Shown here piece after piece: positions 43,864-62,827 of a DNA stretch of 64,000 bases. The notes under the pieces were generated by a model. It was given only the letters and a program-made list of their open reading frames with translations, did not search any database and was not told the origin of the DNA. The DNA is from Haliclona indistincta. Its lineage: Eukaryota > Porifera > Demospongiae > Haplosclerida > Chalinidae. The stretch spans positions 8,535,322 through 8,599,321 of the forward strand of contig OZ024791.1 of assembly GCA_964017065.1 (NCBI GenBank), written 5' to 3'. Position 1 is the stretch's first letter. Each line of letters begins with the position of its first letter. The translations under genes were made by a program, and so were the position numbers.

Positions 43864-45028
43864 ATGGCGTTCAAGCTGAAGGGAGATCAGTTCTCACAGC
43901 AAAGACGGCTACAGGTAATGCCATTGCCTCGCTAGCTTCTGTTGGTTCATGTATTAGTTTATCGTCCTTCAGAAGCGGCGAGCTGCTGGTCTACTGGTAG
44001 ACTCTATTCCTGATGATGAGGCTCTCAAGATGAGAGATGGCAGGTGCAAATGATATGATCACGTGATATGTATAGCCAGCTAGTTTGTCGTAATGTAGGT
44101 ATGCGTGTCTGGTTTGTAAGAGTCGACCAGTGTTTGACACGGTAGCAACACTGACAGTTCATCGAAGAGGAAGGAAACACCTCAATGGTATATCAGTAGT
44201 ACTAGTACTTAGCCTCGTCCCCAGGCCCCGCCTCCCAAAGCTGAGGAGAGGGCCTGGTACACATTGTATGCGCATGCGTTAATTATGTCCAAATAAGGCA
44301 CGATTTTCACCGAATCTGTTGAATTTGCCGAATCATGCCATTCAATTGATCATGCCATATTTGGACATAATTAACGCATGTGCATACAATGTGTACCAGG
44401 CTCTATATCGAGAGCCTGGGGACGAGGCTATACTAGTACTTGGCTATAACATGATGACTCAACATGCTCTTAGCTGTTCAAACCAAGTTGCGTCATCAGG
44501 AGTTGCATAGATTAGAGGTAGAGAGAAGGCAGGCTGATGGTAGCCAGCCAGTACTTGCTCCTCTACTAGCAGTGAGTGAGGCTATCACCTCAGCTGTACT
44601 GCAGTCGACCAGGTCTGATGGACCAGTTGATAATAAGACAACTAGTACTGAACTGAGAGATCGACCATTCTTTGAGAGGAGGAGTAACGCTGCTGTACTA
44701 CCAACTGATCGGGCACCAGCAAGAAATATGACGGGGCCAGCAAGATGTGACGAAGGAAATAAAGCTGATTCTGTGTTCCCATGGAGAATAAAAGAGAGGA
44801 AGCGACAAAGAGATGATAGTGGTGCAGCGACCAGCAGTAAGGAGCCGCTATCACTGGAAGCTATTGAGTACAAGAAACGATGCAGGTAATCACCAAATGT
44901 TGAACACTAGATGATTGTGACTATCTTCCATCAGTGCTGGATGGATCATGGACAGGAATGGCTCCTGGATCAAGGACCCAGCAGTGGAGTTTGACTCTGA
45001 TGAGGAAGAACCACCATGTATCAGCTGA
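43864..45028 (+). CDS. SCNM1: SCNM1-like splicing factor (sodium channel modifier 1)
   Basis: Starts MAFKLKGDQFSQQRRLQKRR, continues AAGLLVDSIPDDEALKMRDG and the zinc-finger segment YACLVCKSRPVFDTVATLTV then HRRGRKHLN (C-x2-C...H-x5-H type). After a charged middle part comes the conserved C-terminus SAGWIMDRNGSWIKDPAVEF followed by DSDEEEPP, ending CIS. Human SCNM1 shows IPEDEALMLRDGRFACAIC, HRAGKKHLSSL and GWIPD...WVKD.NVEFDSDEEEPP in the same order. It is a minor-spliceosome-associated factor. One intron (44188-44473) is enlarged by a MITE that begins about 20 bp after the donor; other introns here are about 45-75 bp. Confidence 0.92.
44210..44430. mobile_element. MITE with 10-bp target duplication in a SCNM1 intron
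   Basis: Flanked by the direct repeat TACTAGTACT (44200-44209 and 44431-44440). Termini TAGCCTCGTCCCCAGGC and GCCTGGGGACGAGGCTA are perfect inverted complements. An inner pair (ggtacacattgtatgcgcat / atgtgcatacaatgtgtacc) extends the stem for most of the 221 bp. The long target duplication resembles Mutator-type elements, but as the repeat contains palindromic TA steps the exact size is uncertain. Confidence 0.88.
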
Positions 45029-45300
45029 AGGAAGACTATTGAGAGAGATATCATTGGCTGATCAGCACTGTGATTGGAAAGATCATGTGACACAGTGAGC
45101 ATGATAATTTATCAAGACATAAACTGGTCATGTGACAATAAAACTGGTCATGTGACAGTGGATGTAAACTGGACATTTGTTATTATCTATGAGCATAAAA
45201 ATGAAGAGAAAAAGTTCAGTAGCGAGCTAATAGTTAATGTGACAATAAAATACTGTTCAGTCGCTACACCCTCTATTGTCCGTGGGGGTACCTGGGCAGG

Positions 45301-48300
45301 CTAGTTTGGTGCTCCAGGAGGCAACAAGCTGCTTGTTGAAGTAGCTGTTGTCTGGGGACGGGTCTTGCCAGCTCGTGGGTAATAATAGCTGAAAGAGTTG
45401 GTTAGGGACAATACAGCAGAAAGAAAAGCAGAAGATGACATTGTTGAGGAGGATACATGAAGGTATCTATCCCGGCTGATGCTAAGTGTTTCCGGATCAG
45501 TCGTTCTGTGCCGTACCAGTTAAAGTTAGGAGTTGAGTGACCGATTCTCGGTGAGTGCACAGAGGCTATGGAGGGTAAGATGAGGGAGACTAGTAGTGAG
45601 CGTAATGTACTACACACCTCCGGTTCTCTTTGCTAACATGGCTACTCTCTGCAAACTGGTGCTCAGTGCTTGAAGATTGATTCCTGACAACTTACCAGAT
45701 GAGTTTCTTGTCTGTGTGACCAGTAACACTACCTATGAGGGACAATAGTGATAGGAGAGATGATGTTCTAACGCACCATGTCTTTGCCTTCTTCTCTACT
45801 CATGACATCATCCACTGGAATCACATGAGCATCGCCTAGAGCAAGATCTGAGAGCAGACAGCTAGAGAGGGACTAGCTATATATACACTACATGCACCTT
45901 TCATCTTTCCAGCTAGACGATAATGGTGCTCAGGCTGCTGTGAACGAGCTGATATCGCAGAGAACAGACCACCTCTGCCCCATCTACCAGAATCATCTAC
46001 AGCACAATAGTAGCGCCATTAATGGCTGCTGCAGCACTTAATGGCGGTGTGTTCCCTCACCAATGCAGTGGAGTATGAGAGCGTCATGTGTGCCGGCAAA
46101 CTGGGGCTGAGTGACGTCTCCAACCACATAGTGTATATCTTTCCCTTCTTCTTCATCATCATACTCTTCGTCGCTGCTTGATTCCAGGTCCACATTGAGT
46201 GAGGTGTAATCATTCTCTTTCCACCATTTCATTCTGAGGAGAGAGAACATGAAGAGAGTATCACGCAACATACCAGCCTACTTCCTCCTCTTCCTCTCCT
46301 CTTCTCTCCGTTGCTCTTCTTCAGCCATTGCTTTCATCCTCTTCTCTTTAGCCTCTTGACGCTGCACAGCACATTATGATCATAGCTAAGCACAGTGGAC
46401 CCACCTTGCGTCTTCTCTCTGCAAGCTGTTCATCAGAGAGAGGTTTCCGCTTTCTAGTAAGAGGCAGGTCACCAGTGAGTGGTGTACGATGCTCGCTGCG
46501 TAGGACCCGGTTGCTGAGGTCTTCCTCTGTCAGGTGCAACTGAGCTGCGAGGGAGAGGGTAGCATCATGGACTGCTTGACATGCTGGACTCACTTGCAAT
46601 CAACTGATCAAACGCCATCTTATCCTTCTCACTACATCTCGAGTAGTCGCGCCCTTCGTACATATAGATAGTGTCTTCTTCAATGCCTTCATCATCTTCC
46701 TCCATATCACCCAGCGTAGTGGATTCAATGATCCATTTTCCATCTTCTGATCGACCCAGAATACTAAACCAACAAAGAGTGAAACAGAATGAATGTTGAT
46801 TGATAGTTTTAATACCTCTCCAAATCCTCGCATTCACCAGCTGTCCTATATCAGAGAGAGAGGCATCTTGAGACACTCCCACTCATGAACTCACCCCTCT
46901 TCGCTTTCCATCAGTCGATCCAGACCACACTTCAGTATCTCCACTAGCTGTTGTTGGGTACTGCCTTTAGCTGCTGGCTCCATGCCGCTAAACTGACCTC
47001 CCTCAATGACAGCGCTAGTCAGACTCAGCTTAGCCTCTGCTCTCTTGAGTATGACCTCTTCAGCTGTGTCTCTACAGATCAATCTGAGTACCTTGACTGG
47101 ACTACAAGAGAAGGAGACTGTAATGATAAGAGAGAAGCAGCATACACTCACCGTGTCTGTCCAAGGCGGTGCGCTCTAGCTGCTGCCTGAAGATCATTCT
47201 GAGGATTAAAATCAGGATCAAAGAAGATGACAGTGTCCGCTCCAACTAGATTGAGTCCCTGCCCACCTGTGGGAGTGTCAGCAACGCATCTCATTAACTG
47301 TGTTCTTACCAGCTCTTGTGCTGAGCAGAAAGACAAATGTTTCGTCGTCTTCTGTGAAATTTCGCACAGCAAGAAACCTCTCTTCACCTCGAACTGACCC
47401 GTCAAGCCGCTCATAAGAATAGCCTACAAAACACAGCATAAGCTGAGAGACTGTGGTCGCACTCAGCATACCACGATAGCCGAGATAATCTTGTAGAATG
47501 TCTAGCATCCGTGTCATCTGCGAGAACACCAGAACCCGATGACCTCTAAAAGAATGGAATATGCAACTAGAGTATCGGATGCGACAGCCAGTCCCACCTT
47601 GCCTTGAGATGCTGAAGGAGCTTATCAACAACAAACAGCTTTCCTGTGAAGAGAGAGAGAACAGAGCCATAGATCACACTCATACCACACCCACCGCTAG
47701 CTTCAATGAGATGTTCTCCTAGTTCGAATGGTTCAGGCTCTACACCTGTTCAGAGAGAGAAAAGAGGGAGGCCAGGGAGAGAGGAAGGGAGGGTTAGTAT
47801 AGACAGCATGACACACGCTTACCATCAAACAGATACGGATGGTTGATACACTTGCGTAGCTGGATTAGAATATTCATAAGCCTCGTCTTGGAACTGGCTT
47901 CTCCAAACACTCCTGAACACACAATGCGAAGGAGATCTTCTCTCCAAAATCACATGCACTGTACGTCACTCACCAACATCTTTAGTCAGGATGCCCTTGT
48001 ACACTTTCTTCTGCAGTGCTGATAGTCCAGTGTACAATATTGCCTCACTCTTGACTGGTAGATCCAGCAGGACCTAGAGAGAGTGAGATGGCGTGGGGTA
48101 CATGGTAGAGGTAGGTGCATACTTCAGATTTAGTTCTTCTCAACAAGAACGGTTCTAAGATAGAATGAAGCTCTGCCGTCACTTTTTTATCAGCTGAGAG
48201 AGAGAGAGAGAGGTTGCAGTCAAGCTCGATGCAGTTCGCTCACTCTTAACTTGTTGGAAATAGCTCACAAATGAGTCCAGTTTAGTGATCGGGAACGTTG

Positions 48301-49237
48301 ATGGCGCCGCAAATGATAGCAAAGAGTATAGCTACACACACATGTATAGTGAGATATTGTACTCACTAGCATCTCTACTGACCTCATTGAGATTATTCTG
48401 TACTGGAGTGCCGGTTAACAGTAGAGACATCTTAACATTAAACTAAGGAGAAGGATTAGAGGGAAGGAGCTTCATAGTCACACACCTCTCTCAGTGCTCC
48501 GTAGAGCTGGGAAGAGCTGTTCTTCAGCCGATGTCCTTCGTCAACAATCAGACACTCCCAGTGAAACCTGTGGGGCAGCTGGTCATGAGAGCCATGGATC
48601 ACACAGCCTCTATACCGCTGCAAGAATGCTTTATCCTTCAATGCTACTTCATAATGGCACAGTAGTACATCGAATGGCGGTGATCCTGGGCCCTGCATCA
48701 CACATAGGTCATCATGACATCATGATTACACAAGGCTGCTTACCTTAAGTTGCTGCTGTATATGTTCTCTCTCCTCTTTCCCACTGGTGTAGTTGAGAAT
48801 AGTGAAATGAGGAGCCGCACTATTTGAAGAGATGATGAGGATTAGTGGTGTATCTGTCACTGGCTCACCGTGTGATCTCAAACTCCCAACCACTGATGAC
48901 CGAGAGAGGACAGAGCACTAGAAACGGTCCGGACACCTTCCTGACTGCTCTGAGATAGAGCATGACACACACAGCCTGTTGGTGCATATGGTGATCAAGC
49001 ATGATGTATAGGATCACGTGCCTGCAGGGTCTTGCCCAGGCCCATTTCATCTCCCAATATGCAGCCTCGAGATTGATCGCAACGATCAGCTAACCACGTG
49101 ATCCCCTCCAGCTGATGGGGACGCAACTGCACTTCCTGCATGCCCCATTTTTCTGCCTCCAGTTGCGTGATCGCGCAGCTAGTAGAGGAGCTCCTGGCGC
49201 CCTTGGAGAGCCCCTTGACTGCTGTTAGAAACTCCAT
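45301..49237 (-). CDS. CHD1L: CHD1L/ALC1-like Snf2 ATPase with macro domain
   Basis: Minus-strand, many short introns. It starts [20 protein letters not shown] at 49237 (good Kozak; an in-frame ATG at 49288 is possible). The helicase motifs are [30 protein letters not shown] (Walker A), [28 protein letters not shown] (motif II as DEGH), [102 protein letters not shown] and [20 protein letters not shown]. After a Lys/Glu-rich linker comes a macro domain ([52 protein letters not shown]), ending ...LLPPGAPN. This is the ALC1 architecture, a PARP-activated nucleosome remodeller. It is convergent with SCNM1 and head to head with clathrin. Confidence 0.93.
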
Positions 49238-49497
49238 GGTGTAGCTTCTGGCGCCATGTGGGTGGGGCTCGTTATCTAAACTGCGCATGCGTGATGGGGC
49301 TGTTATCGGGTCACAATTTCACAAAGGGAGCAACCCTGGTCCTAAACCTCCAGCGGAAGTTCTCTCTGCCCCAACTCCTGTTCCTCCGTTGACCTCCTGC
49401 TCTCCTTCTGTCTGAGAGCAGACTATAGTCTCACCTGCCAGTGTAGCGGGTGCCTGTCAACTGTAGTTCTGTGCTGTTTGCTAGAAACTGTTTCAAA
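49238..49497. promoter_or_regulatory. Shared head-to-head promoter region, CHD1L / clathrin heavy chain
   Basis: 260 bp between the divergent starts, without obvious TATA. Inference from spacing. Confidence 0.45.
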
Positions 49498-56499
<7,002 letters not shown>

Positions 56500-56818
56500 A
56501 ACACATTTAGTTATTCCTGATCTTTATAGTGACACTAGGTTGCGCGATAATTGTATTTCAGAACTCTTAGACACTATATTTGTTTTAATAGGCTCTGCAT
56601 GTGCTACTGACATACTGTATCTCGTGATGGCGGGATCTTAGTATGTGTATTATATTGTAACATGTTGTGTGTGTGTTTGACTTATCTGATTGACGATATA
56701 GTTAGCTGCATGATGAAGTGTTGTGGTCAAATTTCGGGAAGTGGGTGCGTTTTTGACATAAGCCCACCTCCAACCCAGATACAAAGATGTCTGCTATATT
56801 ATGTAGACTAAATAAGTC
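56500..56818. other. Clathrin 3' UTR / spacer, no gene
   Basis: AT-rich sequence between the clathrin stop and the GT92 start. Nothing coding recognised. Confidence 0.6.
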
Positions 56819-58195
56819 ATGAGGCGTTACCTTTATACGATTATCGTCTGCTGCTCTGTGACGATTCTTCTGATCTTACTGCACTCGAAGTGGCTACCTA
56901 ACAGACAATCGACTGGTCCGGGCTTAAGTCCGTTGGAACCGCTTCATAACAAAGAACCTGTTCTACAAAACACTAGCTCTAGATCTACTGCGACACGAGA
57001 TGTCACCCACAATGGAATCCTCCATTTAGCATGGACCAGTACTGTCGACAGCAGTACACCAGGACCGCAGCTGCTGTCCGCATACTATGATGACAGACCC
57101 GGAGTACCAGGACGACCAGCAGTCGTGGTGCTTGGCTACCAGCTCAGGGTACATATTGTCAACACCACCCTCTACTGCCTACTAACCTACTCGTCTCAGA
57201 CCACTCTATGTCAACGGACACCAGCAGCTAAGTTCATCATAGCGAACGGTAATCCATTTCTGAGAAACAAGCAATCTGAAGCCATGGAGTATGCCTGTCC
57301 CAGCTCACCGAACATTCCAGTAAAGGTTGCTCTAAGTTCTTCTCCTAACTGTTCAAATGCCTCTGAAGGTATTGCAGTGGATAACCACCGTCTTAAAACA
57401 ATGCACGAGTTTGCTGTTTGTGTGCAGTCACCAGTTTTTAGAACGTCTTCAATAAGAATAGCTGAGTTCATTGAGATGCAGCTGATACTTGGAGCTCAAT
57501 ACATTGTTATTTATTTGATAGAAATACCAAAGAAACTTGAACGATTAAAGAAGTACTCTGAGAGGGGTCAGCTTGTAATGGTGAAATGGCGACCGATCGA
57601 ACTGCATTACAATGGTCAGCTGCTATTAATGCAAGACTGTCTATATAGTAACATGAATAGGGTCAAATACCTGGTCTTTGTTGATATAGACGAGCTCATT
57701 CTCCCAATACAACACATGAATTGGACTAGTATGATGAAGACAATAGACACAAGCCCTAAAATGGGAGTCTTTGTGTTCCTTAATACGTATTTCACTAAAA
57801 ATCCAAGTTCTACTGATCTCTCAAAGCCAGCTTGTAAGGAGTTGGACCTACCGATCTACTTCACTTGGACGAGGCGATACTTGTGCAAGTATGGTCTCCA
57901 TAGAAGGTCAAAGTTCATAGCAAAACCAAGCACGGTTATCGAACTGGGAATCCATGGAGCTAGTATATTTCGTGGACACCATTCTGAAGTGACCGTACCT
58001 AACACAGTCGGTATCAACGCACACTATCGGTTCAGACGAACTAGTGATTGCACCAACACCAGTACAGTACTAGACACTACCGCCATGAGGTATTACTCAC
58101 ATGTGATGAAATCACTTGAACATGCAATATGCTCCTCCTCACCCCTTGCTGCTGCTCATCACACCTCCAATACAGGGACTGGGAATAAGATATGA
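56819..58195 (+). CDS. Glycosyltransferase family 92 (DUF23) protein, intronless
   Basis: Single-exon frame of 458 residues. Residues ~5-23 (LYTIIVCCSVTILLILLHS) form a signal anchor, so it is a type II Golgi-type enzyme. A variable stem has several N-glycosylation sequons. The catalytic GT92 domain at about 195-425 shows VCVQSPVFRTSSIRIAEFIE, MQLILGAQYIVIYL, YSERGQLVMVKWRPIELHYN, QLLLMQDCLYSNMNRVKYLV, then FVDIDELILP with the D-x-D-E metal/nucleotide-sugar site near residue 290, and KYGLHRRSKFIAKPSTVIEL. In C. elegans GALT-1, GT92 is a galactosyltransferase acting on core fucose; the donor here is unknown. An AATAAA lies at 58308. It is intronless amid intron-rich neighbours. Confidence 0.85.
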   Translation: MRRYLYTIIVCCSVTILLILLHSKWLPNRQSTGPGLSPLEPLHNKEPVLQNTSSRSTATRDVTHNGILHLAWTSTVDSSTPGPQLLSAYYDDRPGVPGRPAVVVLGYQLRVHIVNTTLYCLLTYSSQTTLCQRTPAAKFIIANGNPFLRNKQSEAMEYACPSSPNIPVKVALSSSPNCSNASEGIAVDNHRLKTMHEFAVCVQSPVFRTSSIRIAEFIEMQLILGAQYIVIYLIEIPKKLERLKKYSERGQLVMVKWRPIELHYNGQLLLMQDCLYSNMNRVKYLVFVDIDELILPIQHMNWTSMMKTIDTSPKMGVFVFLNTYFTKNPSSTDLSKPACKELDLPIYFTWTRRYLCKYGLHRRSKFIAKPSTVIELGIHGASIFRGHHSEVTVPNTVGINAHYRFRRTSDCTNTSTVLDTTAMRYYSHVMKSLEHAICSSSPLAAAHHTSNTGTGNKI

Positions 58196-58353
58196 TAACC
58201 ACCTCTCTATGTAATTTAAACCTGATACATATTTTTATACATATTTTATTTATTTATCAACTTCACAAAATGATAGTTGTAATTATTGTGTACACATCAA
58301 AACAGGAAATAAAACATTGTGAGACTTACTAGCCTTGAGCATTGCACCATAAT
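58196..58353. other. GT92 3' UTR
   Basis: AT-rich sequence with the polyadenylation signal at 58308. Confidence 0.5.
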
Positions 58354-58512
58354 CTCTGTGAGGCAGCTAGTAGTGCACATGTGCCCTTGGCTCTACCAGT
58401 GACCCTCTGTGAGGCAGCTAGGCACTGCTTAGTGCACAGGTGTCCTGGCTCTACCAGTGACCCTCTGTGAGGCAGCTAGACACTGCTTAGTGCACAGGTG
58501 TCCTGGATCTGA
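58354..58512. repeat. 57-bp tandem repeat, about 2.8 units
   Basis: Units begin ctctgtgaggcagctag and end ggctctaccagtgac. The first unit is shortened, the later two nearly identical. Lies between the convergent GT92 and MED13 genes. Confidence 0.88.
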
Positions 58513-58882
58513 TCCAGCACTGTACTGCTTACACAACTTAGAAACAGCAACACACTTTCAGTGCATAGGTAAACTCGAACGAAAGTGACAACTTTGTCTG
58601 TGAATATTATTGATCATGTGTCACATACGTACTCGTTCAATTACCAAGTCACATGACAAGGAGTTGACAAAAAGATATCTTATTACAACAGATGATAGCA
58701 GTGTAAAGGGGTAAAAGCCAACAGGCAGCTGTGATAGTAAAGAAAAAAAGCAACTGAAAAAGTCAATCAATATTATTTTGCTGTAAATCTGTAAATGTGA
58801 ATACGTTATTAATAGTTATTATAAACAATAAATTCTTGCTTTCTGTAGCCTATGCCGCCGATACAAACACATAGTCCTTTAT
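58513..58882. other. Intergenic/3' UTR, no gene
   Basis: AT-rich sequence between the tandem repeat and the MED13 stop codon. No coding sequence seen. Confidence 0.5.
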
Positions 58883-61800
58883 TCATCTAGAGGAATTTGT
58901 TGAACGTGAGACAAGACTGAGAAAATTGTAGAGTTTCGAGAGAAGAAAGATATGGATAGGAAGTGGCGAGTTTCTTTGTTGAGTTACATGATTTATACTA
59001 AGCCAGGAGAGAGCATCAAATGCTAGCAACACAGAACTGAGGAGAGAGAGGAGGTAAGCATGGACACTACTAGAGGAGTGAGGAAGAGCTCACCATAATA
59101 CATCGGGAGGACTGCCGGGAAATGTTTTAACTGACAAGTGACAATGAAGTAGCGTCTATGAAACATTGGAGGAGTAAGTCGTGCTGTATTTAGAGCAGTC
59201 TCTTACCTTGAACATGCTGCACATGGTCTGCGGTCTGTCATGACCCCAGAACTCCTCAGGAAGAAGGCCGGGAGGAGTGGTTGAGATTAGGAACCCCACG
59301 GCAAGAGGAGCTCTCACATCCTCCGTCCCTGGGGTCACTAACTGAGTCGTCTGGAAAGCTTCTCCCAAGTCCATGTCACCAAGAGCTGAGCTGAATATGT
59401 CGTCGAAGCCAGCCAGACTAGGGTCAGACGCTCCTGGATCTGTTCCTCCTCCACCATCAAGGAACCAGCTGAGACCGTCCTGGTTATCCACTGCAGTGGG
59501 TGTCATGGCAGCCACAGCATTGGGATGAGGAGGAAGGACCAGTATGTGTGAAATGGAGGGACATGGATCTGAGAGTCATAGATAATGGATGTAGGATGGA
59601 AGCGACAGAGTTACTCACCATTGGTGGGGAAGAGCTGTATATTTCTCTCAGGTTGTACGGACAGCACAATAACATTGATCAGACTGGGACATGAAGATGT
59701 CTTCATACACGCCTCGCAGTCACTCTTCTTGAGTAACTGGTTAGCTGTCATTAGTCCATCATCATATATCACTTGAGGCCATTCTAAAAGTGAAAGAAAT
59801 TTATAATAATAATAATAGTGGTTTACATAAACTATGAAACTGTGAGATTCCTATGATCAACAGATCTGTGTTCCTCCTTACCTCTGATTTCAGCACTGCT
59901 CGGTTTACCTAGTCGTGTGATGACAATGTTCCACTTGAGGAGATTATTAGCTACTATTGACATCAGATAGTTCCAGAGCTTCTGTAGAGCAACTAGCCGA
60001 CTACTGGAGCTATCCATACTGAGAGAGGAGAGTGTGTAAGTATCAACACTCATCAACAGTTTGTTGCTTATGGTATTAGAGAGATTAAGTTGCACGTCAC
60101 GTGAAACTTAACGTGTACGCAGAACCTGTAATTCACGTTAGACGTTACAGGTAGCTTTCCATTGGCAATTAAGATTAGCGTTTACCTGTGCTGAGCGCTC
60201 GGGCGACTGGATAAGCAGGAAGACGACTAGCTGTCAAAATTTTAGCATTTGCATTCAGAGTGGATCGAAAGGTAAGCAAAACGTCATGAATAACAGCTAC
60301 ACAAGTCGGTAGCTATGCGCGAACTATAGCACTTCGAGCCGAGCAGTGCAGAGGCTTGATTGAATATCATACGCTCGATGAAACTATGGTCGCTCCTGTT
60401 CTGACGACTCGCCTGGGCGAAGGACAGCACGTAAAAGCGTTTCAACAAGTCGAGTGTGTAGAGCAGGCATCAAGCAACAGTTTAGTTTAAAGTAAACGTG
60501 GATCTGATGAAACTCAGAGCTGCAAAATGTTCAGGGAAACAGCCAACCTGTAGAAGGGGGTCTAGACGTACGTAACGGGTGAAATCAACGGGTAGCCAGC
60601 AAATTGTACCTGACTGGTAGCGCTCACGTGATCATTTACACGTTTCGCGTTACACGTACTGAGTGAAAGACGTGCAACTTAATCTCGCTAATCTCTCCTC
60701 TCTTCCTCCTCGTATCTCTCTTACCTGGTTGGTTGGATTCCAATGATGCAGGTATCTATTAGTTCAGCTTGTCTATCACATACTACAGCTAGCAGCCATC
60801 GCTGATCAGCTGACACACAGTAGGCACAGAACAACGAGTGCTCGTCACTAGCAAACAATATATTAGACTGCTGGGATTGAGGGACTGTAGAGAGGAGAGG
60901 ATTAGGAGCAAGAGGAGGGTCAGGTGAGAGGATGTATGCTGGAGAATACAGCTTGACCTGCAGTGAGAGAAGAGGTAGTGTTAAAATCTCCCTCCCTCTC
61001 TCTCTCCCTCGCCCTCTGGGCCCTCTCTCTCTCTTATGCTCACATTGAAGTTAGGTTGCCGTCTCTTGTTAGCTGGGCAGAATCCTGTGAGTGCCTGAGC
61101 CTCTCTGAGCAACTTGAGTGTAGGACGACATCGAGAGAACACAGAGAACGCCACAGATCTCAAGTGGTGGCTGTTGTTAGCCTGTGGGCCCATCAACTCG
61201 GACTCCGCCAACAACTGAAAAGAATGCACCATGACACATGGTGACTACAGCTCTACTCACTGACCTGCAGAGTCACACGGTCCTTTGTCGCTTCGGTCAT
61301 GTTTTTGTCCGAAAGCATCTCTGATAGCAGCTTGAGCACTCTCATCACCTGGGCCCCACCCACCTTGCCATTTTCACGTGTGACTACATATATCACCACA
61401 CCAACTGATGTGTTCGTATGGATCGGACCCATCGACGAGGATGATGGCGTTGCTGTAGCCTCGCCCTGGCAACTACTCCATTCGAGGAGAGAGTCCTTGT
61501 CTGACGGGAGACGGCAGAGTAGAGGACCTGAGGGAGAGGATGACCAATACCACAAGACACCAACACACACACATACCTAGTGTCTCCTTACAGATACTCT
61601 CCAATGATGTGCTGACTGGAACTACATTTGAGATACAAAGTAACATAAAACACACACTGGCTCTCTCTACCTGGGGGCTTTACATCCTCTGCTTCACTAT
61701 TGCTAACAGCAGCAGTAGAAGTAATGACAGCCTCTGTGACCTCCTTGTCAAGGGGAATATGACAACCTAGCTTACAGCTCTAGAAGATGAGGAGGACAAG

Positions 61801-62325
61801 CAACAGTAACACCACTACCTGGTCACACTCACCTTGTACGTGATGCTGAGGTTTCTAAAGAAGATCCTGAGTGGTTTAATGAGGTCGTCGCCTTTAGGGC
61901 ACACCACAAGATACAGCAAGTTCTTCTTAGGCGAGTAGGGCTCCAACAGCAGTTTGTCCTATGGTTGATGTTATCACACGTATCATGTGAACACTATCAC
62001 ACTAACCCATGTTGGTAATGTTAGCGGTGAGACTGATATCCACTCATGTTCAGACCCCACCACTATCGGCTGCATAGGCAGAGGAGAGCACTCCTCTCCA
62101 ACTGATGCTGAGAGAGAGATAATGGTAGCAGCTAGGTTATTGCGAGATGACTTACTCTGGCTAGGCGTGAGAGCTTGCAGGTCACGTAGAGAGAGAGGTC
62201 CCTTTGTAGAAAACTTGATACAAGGAGCGTGATGGAACGAGGTCTGAAACACTGAACGCAGCTCTCTCAGCTTCTTGGTGATGAACTTGGTGGGCAAGGA
62301 GAGCAAGTCGAGAATCCACACAGCT

Positions 62326-62404
<79 letters not shown>

Positions 62405-62785
62405 AGAGGGTTAGAACAGCAATACATACCAGAGTTGTCTTCTTTGTCAAGCATCACTGGACCTGAAGGAGCGCCGCCCATCTTACTCATCAGAGAGGAG
62501 GTGGACAGGCGAGACTGTGGTGGTAATCGAGAGGGACAGGCAAGGAGCTGCTTGCCGCACATGATGGCCGACGTGACGCTGTGCGTGTGATAGAGACGAC
62601 AGGTCTCCCTGTTCTGTTGCTGAGGAAAAGGAGGCAGGGCTCGCACAGGAGTAGACGAGGGGATGGAGGATGGTGGCGGGTCTATCTCCTGCCCACCAGT
62701 CAGGCATAAGTGAAGGCAGTAGTCTTGAGCAAGATTGAGAAACAGCTTCAATGAGACTGAGAGAGAGAGAGACGAGAGTAAACAG

Positions 62786-62827
<42 letters not shown>

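Noticed and set aside
48526..48550. DEGH instead of DEAH in CHD1L motif II as an anomaly
   Set aside because: DEGH is common among Snf2-family ATPases, so it is not noteworthy.
48494..48748. Plus-strand frames across 45-49 kb
   Set aside because: Antisense shadows of CHD1L exons, which show continuous Snf2 motifs on the minus strand.
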